Origin: Zygaena filipendulae | Taxonomy: Eukaryota; Arthropoda; Insecta; Lepidoptera; Zygaenidae | Assembly: GCA_907165275.2 (NCBI GenBank) | Contig: OU015654.1 | Coordinates: forward strand, 203,501-267,500 | DNA: 64,000 nt | Direction of reading: 5' to 3' | Part shown: in pieces, positions 34,781 to 44,373 of the stretch | Layout of the letters: each line of letters opens with the position of its first letter | Position numbering within the stretch: position 1 is the stretch's first letter | Program-made: the position numbers and the translations under genes | Notes under the pieces: generated by a model | What the model was told of the DNA's origin: nothing | Database searches by the model: none | Seen by the model: the letters and a program-made list of their open reading frames with translations, nothing else

Positions 34781-35338
34781 TTACGAGCCATTCTTAATAT
34801 ATCCAAGTAACTTATATTTACAAATATATGTATATGACTTTCGGCTTTAGAAACCCCATAAAAAGATTATCGTGTCGCTACAAAACTTTGAGACCCATAA
34901 AACTTGAGTATAAACTTTATAGTTAAACAGCTCAATAATAGTAATGACATAATTTTAGTGGCGGCGTCCTTTCTCGCCGGCATGACTACTGCGATTGTGG
35001 CCTCTGACCCCCTCCGGGCCGCAAGGGAGACGTAAGCCATAACACTTCCACTACGCAAACCATAAACATATACGATTATGAGCAGGGAATTAGTACCGGG
35101 AATTCCAGGCGATAAGTACAACAATACGCATGACTTAAGGGATTATGGTTATCCCTCATAACTTTGAGTATATGAATATTACGTACATAGTGAAAAAAAA
35201 AAATCGAAGTGGAATTTCTTAAGGCCCGACTTTTTAAGATCTCGTTACTGACCTTAATAAACTATAAATTAAGTTTTTCGTCATGAGTTCCGGTCGAATG
35301 TTTAGAGACATGAGACTAGATACTACTCTAAAGACTTT

Positions 35339-35534
35339 TGTTGATTGTATTAAGGTCTATTTTCTATCACTGCAAGTGCTAGGGTGTTTGGTTGCAAAGA
35401 AATACGTAGTTTCGTGTCTAATGTTTAATTGCGACTGACTCATTGATGCAGAAAAAAAGTTTGCTAGGCTTGAAGTGCTATATGTACCTACTTACATTGT
35501 ACATTTATACATTACGCCTTATATCGACACAACA
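35339..35534 (-). repeat. 3' LTR of the BEL/Pao element
   Basis: Identical in sequence to the LTR at 38975-39170; on minus it runs TGTTGTGTCG...CAATCAACA. It is preceded on minus by a G-rich tract GGTGGGCGGTA that fits the polypurine tract used for plus-strand priming. Confidence 0.9.
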
Positions 35535-35750
35535 TACCGCCCACCAAAGGACAGTATGTCCTTTTAACTGAAATTGTACTTAAATATGCTCACAAATCAA
35601 ATGAGTTAAATATGCTCATAATTCAAATGTGTTTACAAGCCAACTTTAAATGTTTACAAATTAGATTCACATGTCTACTGATTAACTATGTATACGTATG
35701 AAAATTGTAATAAGTTTTATTTTCTGAGAATTGTTGGACATAATGCTAAC

Positions 35751-35849
35751 TCAGTTAATTAAATAATGAAAATTTATTGGAAACAAACTAAACTTGCTAA
35801 TGGGTTTTTTGGTAATGGTATCAACGCTCTTCAGCTTCAGCTCCCAGGA
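35751..35849 (-). pseudogene. Remnant of BEL pol C terminus
   Basis: A minus-strand frame of 32 codons ends VDTITKKPISKFSLFPIN and a few more residues before a stop at 35751-35753. BEL/Pao integrases commonly end with a VVDV...RPI(T/S)KL..LP motif, so this looks like the surviving tail of pol. It is cut off upstream by a stop at about 35864 and is not in frame with the gag ORF. Confidence 0.45.
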
Positions 35850-36515
35850 TGCAGGATATTTTTATTATTTAGGTGCTATGACAACGCTGGGTGTTTCTCC
35901 GAATTATTGAGTGAGTTTTCTGGATCATCTGGTTTAACTTTAGATAAAAATGCAGGTCTAAGGGGACCGCCCACCCTGACGATATTCTTCAAACTATGTG
36001 GTGAGTGATTTAAATGTATCTTATCTCATTACTTGCTACTTCTTTGTTTCAATTTGCTTTGCTTTTATTGCTTATTCTTGATTTCTTTTGCTAGAAAACT
36101 TTGATTCTTGTGTTTTGCTATGTTAACTCTTTTTGTGATATTCGTATATAAGTTAAAGTTGCTTTTAATGTTTGTGTTAGACTTCTAAAATATTTCAATT
36201 GTTACATTAAAGTTCTTTCTTGTTTTTCAGGTTCTTCGGTTTTGTATGTAAGTATTCAATTATGTTTCCATTTCCATTTTTGCTTTTATTCTGTTAACTA
36301 ATGTTTATTTCTTTTTCAGATGATGAACTTGAACCTCCCCATCATAATTATGCTGCTTCATTGTTTATGGGTTTGTTATTTCGCGATTGATCTATATGAA
36401 TGTTGGTCGATCCTTTACTTTATTTAGTGGACTGTATAATTTGTATGTTATTGGACGACCATTTTGGTGAGTTACCAAACTGTGATAGCATCTCCTGCAG
36501 GCTCTGATTACTCCC
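35850..36515 (+). other. Segment replacing the BEL polymerase, with opposite-strand splice signals
   Basis: Between the truncated RT and the pol tail lies about 660 bp that does not read as normal BEL. On plus, opposite to the element, it has consensus splice sites: acceptor TTTTTATTATTTAG ending 35872, donor GTGAGT at 36001, acceptor TTGTTTTTCAG ending 36230, donor GTAAGT at 36248, acceptor TTTCTTTTTCAG ending 36319. Exon 35873-36000 is open in the frame reading LLSEFSGSSGLTLDKNAG. Joining it directly to 36320 keeps a frame (ELEPPHHNYAASLFMG) to a stop at 36388-36390; a 17-nt micro-exon could lie between. The inferred introns are T-rich as real ones are. A competing reading on minus sees RVGGPLR and KHPAL (35876-35998) as a ruined integrase zinc-binding region. 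I cannot decide between them. Confidence 0.4.
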
Positions 36516-38731
36516 TCACAGCTAGCATCAAATGCGTTTTGTGTTCGAGAAGTCTCCCATTCCTCACGCACTACAGCATGATGGGCGAAGAACACTGGAT
36601 GATAATTTGTTTCTCGTTCTCTTTCAGGTATTTTCTTTGTATATTGTGTTTTCAGGAACGGTTTTTTATCTTGTTTTAAGAAATGTTGTGTAGTTATATC
36701 TTTTATCTTTTCGTCAGATGATTGTGTGTTGTACCTTTTAAATGGAAATTTAGTTCTGCATTTCATTATTTTCTCGTTTCTAATTGTTTTCTTTTTATGT
36801 GTCTGTTCATCTTCTGTTAAATGTCTGTATATGTCTTCTTCCAATTTATGATGCATTACTGTATACGTATCTTCTTGTGGGTTTGTACAAATATCTCCAA
36901 ATAGTATCCATCCCAGGCTAGTTTTTTGGGCGCATGGTGTACCTGGTGGACCTTTGATGTAACTTTCTTGCAATATTTGAGTATATTCCTTGACCCCTAG
37001 GAGTAAATCTACTGAACCCGGCGTGAAGTAAGACGGATCAGCCAGGTTTAGTCCTTTGAGGTGTGGCCATGGTTTTGTGATGATTGTTTTGGCGGGCAAT
37101 TTTGTGGTGAGCTGTTTCTTCATCACGTAGGCTTGAATTGGCAATCTAAAGTTTTGGTCCCACCGTGATTTTATTTGTAGCTGCACCACATGCTTGATTT
37201 CTATTGCTGCTGATCCCACCCCTATAACGTTTCCTTTCATTGGTTGTCGATGGAGTTTCAGAAGTTGAGTCGCCCTCTCGCTGATGAAAGTTGCTTCGGA
37301 ACCTTGGTCTATTAGCGCTCGTAGTGGAATGGTATGTCCTTGTTCGTTTGTTGCTTCCACTATCGCAGTCGCTAGTAGTGCTACTCCATGTCTGGTGGTG
37401 AGATGTGACGCCATCATCGTATGTACTCGTACATCTTCTTGCTCTTCTACTACACGTTGTGAAACCGGCGGTTGTGATTGAGTACATGGTGAAGCCGCTG
37501 ATTCCAGGTCAATGTTTACATGTAGCAGAGAATGATGACGCCTATGACATATTCTACAGGATACCGGCAGCCTACATCTAGCTGCTGAATGCCCTGGCAC
37601 CAGACAATTGAAACACAAATGTTTGTTTGTTACATATTCGCTTCTTTCAGGAGGTTCCATCTGGATGAATTCCTTGCAGTGACAAAGTGTATGGTTATCA
37701 TTGCACATAATACAGTTTCTCGTTGTGGTTGGTGTGGCAACATGACATGATCGTTGATTAATTGCAGGTTTGGCTTGATGTGTGGAATGCTGGGTGGTGC
37801 TTGATGACAATAGTTCTAGCGTTCGAAACTTTGACTCAAAAAACTTTTTTAAATCATTCCAGGTAGGCAAAGCTTCTGATTCATCCTTATATACGTATTC
37901 TTCCCAGTCTTTGTGCGTCTCTGGGTCCAACTTCTGGACCAGAAGATGTATTATTACAGGATCCCAAGAGTCCGTTGAGATTCCCAAGTTAGCCAGGTTA
38001 TGAAGGCACTCCATAGTCGTATCCAATAAGCCTTTTAAAAGAGCAGCTGATTGTGAAGCTAACTTCTTTTGATTAAATAATCTCTTCATATTACAATTTA
38101 AAATTAATCGTTTGTTGCCATACCTTGTTTTCAATATCTCCCATGCATGTGTGTAGTTATTGGATGTTACTTGTATATGTTTCAACAGTGATTCTGCTTC
38201 GGCTGTTACACTTGTCTTCAAATAATGTAGTTTTTGCACTTCATTTAAATGCGTGTTATTATGTACTAACGAAATAAATAAATCACTGAAAGTAGGCCAT
38301 GCTTCATAACTGCCGCTAAATGTCGGCAGTTGTATTTTCGGTAATTTTACGAGATTTTGTGTATGTTGCATATTCATACTTAGATTGGCTGATGACGATG
38401 AATCCATTGCTATACTTTCTGATTGTCGAATGAGCATGTCCTTCAAATCACCTTGTAAAACGTTATACAAATCCTCGAAAATAAAAAATTCTTCATTTAA
38501 AAAATATGGCAAAACTCCTTTTTGTTCTTTCGGTGTGATTTTTATAAGATCTTGATGTGCATTTTTGAATGTTTTCCAATAATCATCGATAATTCTCATC
38601 CGCGCTTCGACGTACCCTTTCGTCAATCTAGTTTTTGGACATTTTTTTAAGTTAGATTGGGTTTTTTGTAGCAAACTGGCAGTATCTTCTAACACGGCGA
38701 GAATTTGTTTTTGTTCTTGTGTATTAGCCAT
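36392..38731 (-). CDS. BEL/Pao gag-protease polyprotein, truncated in reverse transcriptase
   Basis: A 779-residue frame from ATG at 38729-38731. It encodes the structural and protease part of a BEL/Pao retrotransposon polyprotein. Residues ~125-300 look like the DUF1759 gag region (PKIQLPTFSG, then LHYLKTSV, WEILKTRYG). Cys/His clusters follow: CIMCNDNHTLC at 340-350, a canonical CX2CX4HX4C knuckle CFNCLVPGHSAARC at 373-386, and CRICHRRHH from 392. The aspartic protease motif is DQGSE at 475-479, with the family's SLGWILFG at 605-612. A PHHAV-like start of RT appears as HHAV (717-720) and FDASC at 734-738, after which similarity stops and ~41 unrelated residues follow. Intact BEL polyproteins are about 1,700-1,900 residues, so more than half is gone, including the RT active site. 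The remaining frame is open, so a gag particle protein could still be made. The 5' LTR ends about 240 bp upstream. Confidence 0.88.
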   Translation of the reverse strand: MANTQEQKQILAVLEDTASLLQKTQSNLKKCPKTRLTKGYVEARMRIIDDYWKTFKNAHQDLIKITPKEQKGVLPYFLNEEFFIFEDLYNVLQGDLKDMLIRQSESIAMDSSSSANLSMNMQHTQNLVKLPKIQLPTFSGSYEAWPTFSDLFISLVHNNTHLNEVQKLHYLKTSVTAEAESLLKHIQVTSNNYTHAWEILKTRYGNKRLILNCNMKRLFNQKKLASQSAALLKGLLDTTMECLHNLANLGISTDSWDPVIIHLLVQKLDPETHKDWEEYVYKDESEALPTWNDLKKFFESKFRTLELLSSSTTQHSTHQAKPAINQRSCHVATPTTTRNCIMCNDNHTLCHCKEFIQMEPPERSEYVTNKHLCFNCLVPGHSAARCRLPVSCRICHRRHHSLLHVNIDLESAASPCTQSQPPVSQRVVEEQEDVRVHTMMASHLTTRHGVALLATAIVEATNEQGHTIPLRALIDQGSEATFISERATQLLKLHRQPMKGNVIGVGSAAIEIKHVVQLQIKSRWDQNFRLPIQAYVMKKQLTTKLPAKTIITKPWPHLKGLNLADPSYFTPGSVDLLLGVKEYTQILQESYIKGPPGTPCAQKTSLGWILFGDICTNPQEDTYTVMHHKLEEDIYRHLTEDEQTHKKKTIRNEKIMKCRTKFPFKRYNTQSSDEKIKDITTQHFLKQDKKPFLKTQYTKKIPERERETNYHPVFFAHHAVVREEWETSRTQNAFDASCEGVIRACRRCYHSLVTHQNGRPITYKLYSPLNKVKDRPTFI

Positions 38732-38954
38732 ACTTAAGTTTTATAATGTTTACTTCACTTATTTGCAATTTTATTTGGTCCAATAACACTGCGACAATAA
38801 CCAATAATGTTCAAAATGTTGTATAATTCACTCAATAATGTTGCGTAATAATCTTAAGTTGAACGTTTTTTCTAAGTTAACACTGCACCGGTGAGTCGAG
38901 ATGAGTAGGTATGCAGTTCTTTTGTTCTCGCGGCTCACGGTCGTCGGTAGGTAT

Positions 38955-38972
38955 CCGGCTCGATTCTGACCA
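38955..38972 (-). other. Primer-binding site of the BEL/Pao element
   Basis: Two bases inside the 5' LTR, the minus strand reads TGGTCAGAATCGAGCCGG. Starting with TGG it is complementary to a tRNA 3' end (…GGCTCGATTCTGACCA), as needed to prime minus-strand DNA synthesis. I did not assign the tRNA. Confidence 0.7.
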
Positions 38973-38974
38973 TA

Positions 38975-39170
38975 TGTTGATTGTATTAAGGTCTATTTTC
39001 TATCACTGCAAGTGCTAGGGTGTTTGGTTGCAAAGAAATACGTAGTTTCGTGTCTAATGTTTAATTGCGACTGACTCATTGATGCAGAAAAAAAGTTTGC
39101 TAGGCTTGAAGTGCTATATGTACCTACTTACATTGTACATTTATACATTACGCCTTATATCGACACAACA
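38975..39170 (-). repeat. 5' LTR of the BEL/Pao element
   Basis: 196 bp, identical to 35339-35534, with the ACTTT target copy directly outside at 39171-39175. As the 5' LTR it would hold the promoter for minus-strand transcription through the gag ORF; no strong TATA box is evident. Confidence 0.9.
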
Positions 39171-39175
39171 ACTTT

Positions 39176-39310
39176 GTTTTTTAGGGTTCCGTACCCGAAT
39201 GGTACAAACGGAGCCCTACTACTGTCACTCAGTTCCGTCTGTCTGTCCGTCGTCTATCACATGGGTTTAATTTTACAATTTTTCTCGTGTGCGTTTGTAC
39301 CTACACACAT
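39176..39310 (+). repeat. 'gggttccgtac' lepidopteran repeat
   Basis: TTTTTTAGGGTTCCGTACCC, then ACAAACGGAGCCCTACTACTG and CCGTCTGTCTGTCCGTC: a widely dispersed repeat in Lepidoptera. It ends in unrelated DNA by about 39310. The BEL element inserted at its left edge. Confidence 0.55.
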
Positions 39311-39419
39311 CTTTTATTCATCTTAACACGGAACAACTGCGTGGCTAGTGTAAATGGTAAAGATAGACGTTTTTCAACTCGTAGATAATAATCAAATGAA
39401 TCCTAATTCGGATCATGCA

Positions 39420-39784
39420 ATCAGACTAATCCGATGCGCGCGAAGTAAGCCGGCTCGAGTGAGAAACGAAGTTAAATAATTAGCAATATTAGCATGTGTG
39501 AGCCGTGGGTAGCTGGGGCGGGGCGGGGCGGGGTGCGGGGGGCGCGGCAGGGCGCGGCGGTGGCGCCTCGCAGCGGGCATGATTGACAAACTGAACAGCT
39601 GTCGTAATTAGTTCACTGAATACACTCGTCTAGCTTCCGCTCGGGAGTCTCTCACACCGTCGTCACACTCGCGACACTCCACACAAGCGAACCGAGTCAA
39701 CTCCCCACCACTACAGCGGGCGGGCGGCTTGTGTGCACGTGCAGGGTGCGACGGGGCGCGGTGAGGGGCGGGGGGAGAGTTCCA
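39420..39784. promoter_or_regulatory. GC-rich island with TGATTGACA, CAGCTG and TAATTA
   Basis: GGGGCGGGGCGGGGCGGGG at 39509-39530 is followed by GGCGCGGCAGGGCGCGGCGG, and then within 35 bp by TGATTGACA (Exd/Hth-type), CAGCTG (E-box) and TAATTA (homeodomain) at 39580-39612. The right half carries CGGGCGGGCGG and GTGCACGTGCAGG. The block is repeat-free and bounded on the right by CRE-MITE J. It is the best candidate enhancer or promoter in the window, though no transcript evidence exists here. Confidence 0.35.
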
Positions 39785-40056
39785 AATGGGCATGATGACT
39801 AAATTTTAATTTCTCGTCCGTCTTGTGGATTTTGGCTTTTTTGCGTATTAAAAAAAATAACGGCGATACATTGAGTTGAAATTCCTTGTGACTTCACACC
39901 TAGGTACACTCTATACTTATTTACTTAAATGCATTTTATTTAAACATTTTTTCAATAAATTTTAAAAAGCAAACATACGTGTCTATTATTTTTTTTATTA
40001 TCGAACTGATGGACTTAATAGAATTTTGATTTTCGTACCTTCTCATCATGCCCATT
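39785..40056 (-). mobile_element. CRE-MITE copy J, shortened
   Basis: Termini AATGGGCATGATGACTA and CATCATGCCCATT are good, but the centre is deleted and the CRE octamers are gone (CTTGTGACTTCACACC remains). It shows that the ends outlast the bZIP-type sites in decayed copies. Confidence 0.7.
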
Positions 40057-40229
40057 CAAGTTGATGTTGTCTAACATACGTAGCAGCAACAGCCTGCACT
40101 GCATTTTCACCTCTAGGCTCGCCCCTCGTTCTGGTGGGGCATGGGGACTTACGATTATGGAGGGGAGGTGAAGAGCGTCGCTTCTTTACGTAGTAAGTAA
40201 TAATATTTTTTGTCGTTGGTTGCAATCTC

Positions 40230-40372
40230 AGAGCAAATAAATTAACTAGAGAGGACATGTAGGCGGGGCAGGCGCGCTACCGTTGCAAATGAAGTTCGAG
40301 CAAATGCTCCAACTTGCCCAAAACTTCTTTTGCTGCCATCCTAAGTATATATATCAAATATTCCCAAAACTG
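40230..40372 (+). repeat. Unnamed ~310-bp dispersed repeat, copy 3 (truncated)
   Basis: First ~145 bases of the family: AGAGCAAATAAATTAACTAG, GACATGTAGGCGGGGCAGG, TTCTTTTGCTGCCATCC, ending at TTCCCAAAACTG, where copies 1 and 2 continue. See 18172 and 26781. Confidence 0.55.
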
Positions 40373-40601
40373 ATGCAATCTGACTTTCAAACCAAATAAC
40401 TTTTCTATACTATTTAACAATTACCAATATTACTAGACCGTTATTTTCTCCTTTTAAGACAACTAAGTACATGAATTTATGTTGTAAATGTATTAGAGGC
40501 TTTGACCTGAAACTAGTATAGTACCTATTATATTATTAAGTATCTGTGCCCGAACCATACTGCTGGGTTGGGGTGCGTCTTGGCACGCCAAATGATATAC
40601 A

Positions 40602-40819
40602 TCGATACTAATATTATAAAGAGCCAACGTTTGTGGGTTTGTGAAAATGTGAGTTTGTGACGTTGTAGGGGGTAATCTCTGGATCTACTGAACTGATTTT
40701 GAAAATTCTTTCACTTATAGGAAGCTAAAGTGATCCTAAGTGACATAGGGTACTTGTTATTCCGGAATTCTCGCGGGTACTCATAAATTAACGCGTGTGA
40801 AACCGTGGGGGTCAGCTAG
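40602..40819 (+). mobile_element. Non-autonomous Helitron, Lep1-like variant
   Basis: Starts TCGATACTAATATTATAAAG after A and ends GGGGTCAGCTAG before T, with the 3' hairpin ACGCGTGTGAAACCGTG. The middle differs (GGGTAATCTCTGGATCTACTG), resembling the repeat part at 10230-10340. Confidence 0.7.
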
Positions 40820-41263
40820 TAATCCATATAAAGAAATTTGCTGTGTGTATATTACATTGCTGAGTTTTGATGCGATGTAAATGCAGTGATACTATTGACT
40901 CCAAATTTGACACAACACACCCCAAATTTCTAGTATTGTTCAAAATTAAAGCCTGTACTACGGTTTACGGTACGTTACGGTGGTAGGGTACTTACGTTCG
41001 GTGTGACGGGCATTCCCTCGCAGCGCAGTGCTAGTTCTCTAGCTGCCATTACACGTATTTCGACGATATAAATCGTACGCTTTGCATAAATTAAGCCCCG
41101 TACACACGACGGGCAATTAGGACCAGCATGGGCGCAAATATCTGCGATTTGACAGGTTTTAAACAGTTCCTTAGAATTAAAATCTTAATTTTCAAGTTAA
41201 AAAGTATACACACAGGTCGATTGAGTTTCATGTTCTCGAGACTATCGTTGGTCTATAATGTAG

Positions 41264-42486
41264 CAGTAGTGGGTAAATTATGGCCCACGAGCCAACTCCG
41301 GCCAGCCAAATAATTTAATGTGGTCCTTCGAAATGTATAGTAATTAAATTTTAACGATCATGCTTAGGTAAAGGAGCCAGCTAGACTTGTTAAGTTGCAT
41401 AGTTGCGGTGCATTTTTTCTTTAATTATTTTATTTATAAACCGAAATTTTATAAACTTTCTGGCCCTTAACACTCTCAACGCGTTACGGGAAGTATTTTG
41501 TCGTATTTTAGTTTCGGCCTGTGCGGCAGTGCACTGTCCTTGTTTTACTCTAGGCGCGGGAGTAGTTTTGCTAACTACCCGTTATCGGAAAAAAGAGATA
41601 CCTACATTTTTGACATCCTTACTTCAAATGGATTAATTTTTACAAATAAAAATGTACGGGAAGTATTTTTGCGTAACGCACTGAAATTAACTTTTTTTCG
41701 TCTGGTGCGGCACGGGAACTATTTAGCCGTACACTGCCACCCCGTACCGCGCTGGCGTGCGCGCACGCGACGCTTTAGTTTGCCTTAGTGATGTGCGCAG
41801 TGCAATCGTGTTTTCACCGCGCTACTCGTCACTTTTCAAAATTAAAAAGTCACGTAACTTTGTTAACATTCTTGGAGTCTATAATTCAATCTGCAACGCA
41901 GAAATCTTTTACCGACGCAAATAATAATGAACAAAAAAAGCAAATAACTCACACTTTAAGTAAAGCCGAAAAGTTTAAAAAAGTGTCATTCGTGCTATCA
42001 AGATTTAAGAAAAGAATTTAGCAGCCGTGAGACTGACAAAGTTAGCACTAAGCAGATTACATTGTGTTGATTATGCATGACAATAAATATTATTTGAAAT
42101 TTAAAAAGATGTTTCCTATTTTATGAGCACATCCCATCACTAGCGTTGTATCTTTTCTATGCGGCTCGGGAAGCAATTTCCCTTAAAATTATCAGTTTTG
42201 AAAAATGTCTATAACTATTAAAATATCGCATGGAACCCCGGGCGACTGCAGCTGTATATACACAAGGATATAATCTATTGATTATATTAAAAATTTTAGA
42301 CAACAGAAGGGTTTCCATGTCTTGAAAGACCTTTGAAGTCAGGTCCTGATACGGGAAAATAGAAGCCGTAACGCATAGCGGGTATTATTGATACGGGAAA
42401 TATTTGACTCGTACAGCACTGGAAGTAAGTTTTGTTTTATCGCTACCGCGTTGAGAGTGTTAATGAAGAAAGTTTGCCCCCTACTG
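41264..42486. mobile_element. hAT-like MITE hosting a nested element
   Basis: Left end CAGTAGTGGGTAAATTATGG followed by CCCACGAGCC and right end AAGTTTGCCCCCTACTG are inverted copies (CAGTAGTGGGTAAAT vs CAGTAGGGGGCAAAC). CAG...CTG ends with a 'GGGCAAA...GGCCC' interior are typical of Charlie-type hAT elements. Without the inner insertion it would be about 230 bp. The 8 bp on each side (41256-41263 and 42487-42494) do not match, so the insertion is old or an end has changed. Confidence 0.5.
41471..42459. mobile_element. piggyBac-like non-autonomous element, 989 bp
   Basis: Perfect 13-bp inverted ends CACTCTCAACGCG and CGCGTTGAGAGTG, each bounded by TTAA (41467-41470 and 42460-42463), the obligatory piggyBac target site. 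Subterminal copies of ACGGGAARTATTT occur near 41486, 41656, 42350 and 42392, as transposase-binding repeats often do. Inside are only short open frames (one of 77 codons near 41788) with no transposase similarity. It lies inside the hAT-like element at 41264, so it is the younger of the two. Confidence 0.75.
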
Positions 42487-42555
42487 GTCTAGAGCTTAGA
42501 GCATCTGCTGCTTAAAAGGACAGGAGAGTGACAGAATGGGGAATATAATATAATA

Positions 42556-42618
42556 TACAATATTTTTTAATAATCTACAAGACGGACTAAAAAATAAAAA
42601 TTAATCAACATGCCCATT
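42556..42618 (+). mobile_element. CRE-MITE copy K, terminal fragment
   Basis: Only the last ~63 bp remain: CAATATTTTTTAATAATC, ACAAGACGGACTAAAAAATA, ATCAACATGCCCATT. No bZIP-type site. Confidence 0.7.
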
Positions 42619-43565
42619 ACAGGTAAAAGTTTTTTTTTTTAAATAATAATTTACTATATGTATTGAGAAAACGTAGTTGCAAGTCTAAGCGCTGGTAGCT
42701 TGTATATGTGTATCGTAGGTTTAACATTGTTTGCTTGTCTCAGCGGGAGTGACATAAAGATAAGCGCGCATCTACACGGGTTTTACCAGCAACATGTAAA
42801 CTGACGTTTTATGGGCAGGTGCAGTGATTCCATCGATCACTGAACTGCAATGGATATCTACAACAAAAAAAATATCAGGAATTTTATCTAAGTGATGCAT
42901 TTTGATAATTTATGTGATACTTGTTTTTTAATGTAGGTACATATAAAAGCTACTAAAAAGGAACTAATTTAGCATTTATGTCAGTTTATGTTTTAAGTCT
43001 ACACTATTTCGACAGCACAAAGCGTTCCCTAGGGAATAACGATTCGCGCGAATAACGATTACTTCCCATTTCCTGTATACTTAACTATATTATAATAATG
43101 TTTTTTTATTCATTTCTCTTTATCTTGTTTAAACTATATATTATTAGATATTTCGGAAAGCGATACTTTTTTATAAAAGAATTTAAATCTGAATCAGAGT
43201 TCACAGAGCTATTAGCAACTGGTATAAAAATAGGAAAATCAATTCTGGCACAAACTATAGACAGAAAATAGAGTTCAAAACTTTAAAGCCAAAACAACAA
43301 TAACAAATTGGTTAGACTCATTTCAGTGAGGTGAGACGAAGGCAATATCGTCGCTAAACTAATATTAAACAAACAGTCTCACAAGTTTGTTTCTATATAG
43401 TAATTATTTTCGTACAGTGCAGCGCCTGATCCGTGGGGAGAGGAATTATGTAAGTTAGATTTTGGTTTGGTAAGTTTACTCAAACTTTGATTACATGAAA
43501 TAACCTACTACGACCTACTATGAAAATAAATAAAGTTTTTTTTTTTTCAACACAAGGGTTTCCAG
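42619..43565. other. Unrepeated DNA
   Basis: No gene or repeat family seen. At about 43028-43065 GGAATAACGATT is duplicated around CGCGCG, next to TTCCCTAGGGAA, a small palindromic site of unknown meaning. Confidence 0.3.
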
Positions 43566-43690
43566 ATGATATTTATTTATTTATTTATTTAATCCTTTAT
43601 TGCACATAAAATAACAATGTTACAGTACCTAAAGAAAAAGGAGAAAGCAAATGGCGGTCTTATCGCATAGTTGTGATATCTTCCAGACAA
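43566..43690 (-). mobile_element. LINE 3' end, minus strand
   Basis: Minus strand ends TTATTTTATGTGCAATAAAGG, then ATTAAATAAATAAATAAATA. GTGCAATAAA followed by (AAAT)n is a frequent 3' end of lepidopteran LINEs. Only the end of the untranslated region is present. Confidence 0.6.
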
Positions 43691-44373
43691 ATCGTGAAAC
43701 AGGGCTGCTGAGTTCAAAAAAGTGGAATTCTTAAAAAAGAGGACCTATACACGTATAGTAGTTAAATGATACTTATTTCAATCTTAATATTTGGTTAAAA
43801 CGACAATTTTGCAAAAAGATTTCTTTGATCTTCAACTATTTATTTATGAAAATCCTAAAAAAATACGTATTGCCTGTGCCGGCATTTATATTAGTAAAAT
43901 AAGCAGTATTGATACAGAAATCAAGATTGTCTTTGCTCCTGGGAATATCCAGCAACTAAATAAACACCGCATTTGTTAGGTGTACCTCAGAGACACAGTA
44001 TCAATATTGTTAATAACTGTAGCACTATATGACAGGATGGAACAACATCTGCTATTTTCTTCTTATGTCCTTTCGCATAAAACGTACCTATTTAGCCAGT
44101 TTCGAGTAAAATAAAATACTTCAATTTATTTGCTTTATTTAAATTGCTGTACATATGGTTTGAAATTGCAAACCATGGTGCTATAGTTTTCGAAATCTTT
44201 CTCGGAGCCCTGGACGGAGGACACCGAAGAAATAAAATATCAAAATCAGCTCGAAACGTCATTTGTATCTTCGTGGCGTTACATAAAAATCTGCCGCTGC
44301 GCAAATTCCATTATTTATATTACATTCTAAATCTATTTGTTACTTGCCATTTGCTAAGCCTACCCCACAATAT

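Larger units (their letters stand above)
35339..39170 (-). mobile_element. BEL/Pao LTR retrotransposon, young, internally deleted
   Basis: A complete insertion by structure: two LTRs of 196 bp (35339-35534 and 38975-39170) that I compared base by base and found identical, TG...CA ends, and a 5-bp target duplication ACTTT at 35334-35338 and 39171-39175, the size typical of BEL/Pao. The element is read on the minus strand, so 38975-39170 is its 5' LTR. Inside lie a tRNA primer-binding site, one 779-codon gag-protease ORF that ends in early RT, an odd ~0.65-kb segment, a pol C-terminus remnant and a purine-rich tract (about 35535-35546) before the 3' LTR. RT, RNase H and integrase are essentially lost, so it is non-autonomous. 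Identical LTRs imply recent insertion, which for a deleted element means the full-length relatives supplied enzymes in trans. It landed beside a 'gggttccgtac' repeat at 39180. Confidence 0.92.

Noticed and set aside
37146..37487. 113-codon alternative minus-strand frame inside BEL gag
   Set aside because: Overlaps the 779-codon frame that has the zinc knuckle and protease motifs; the alternative has no recognisable content.
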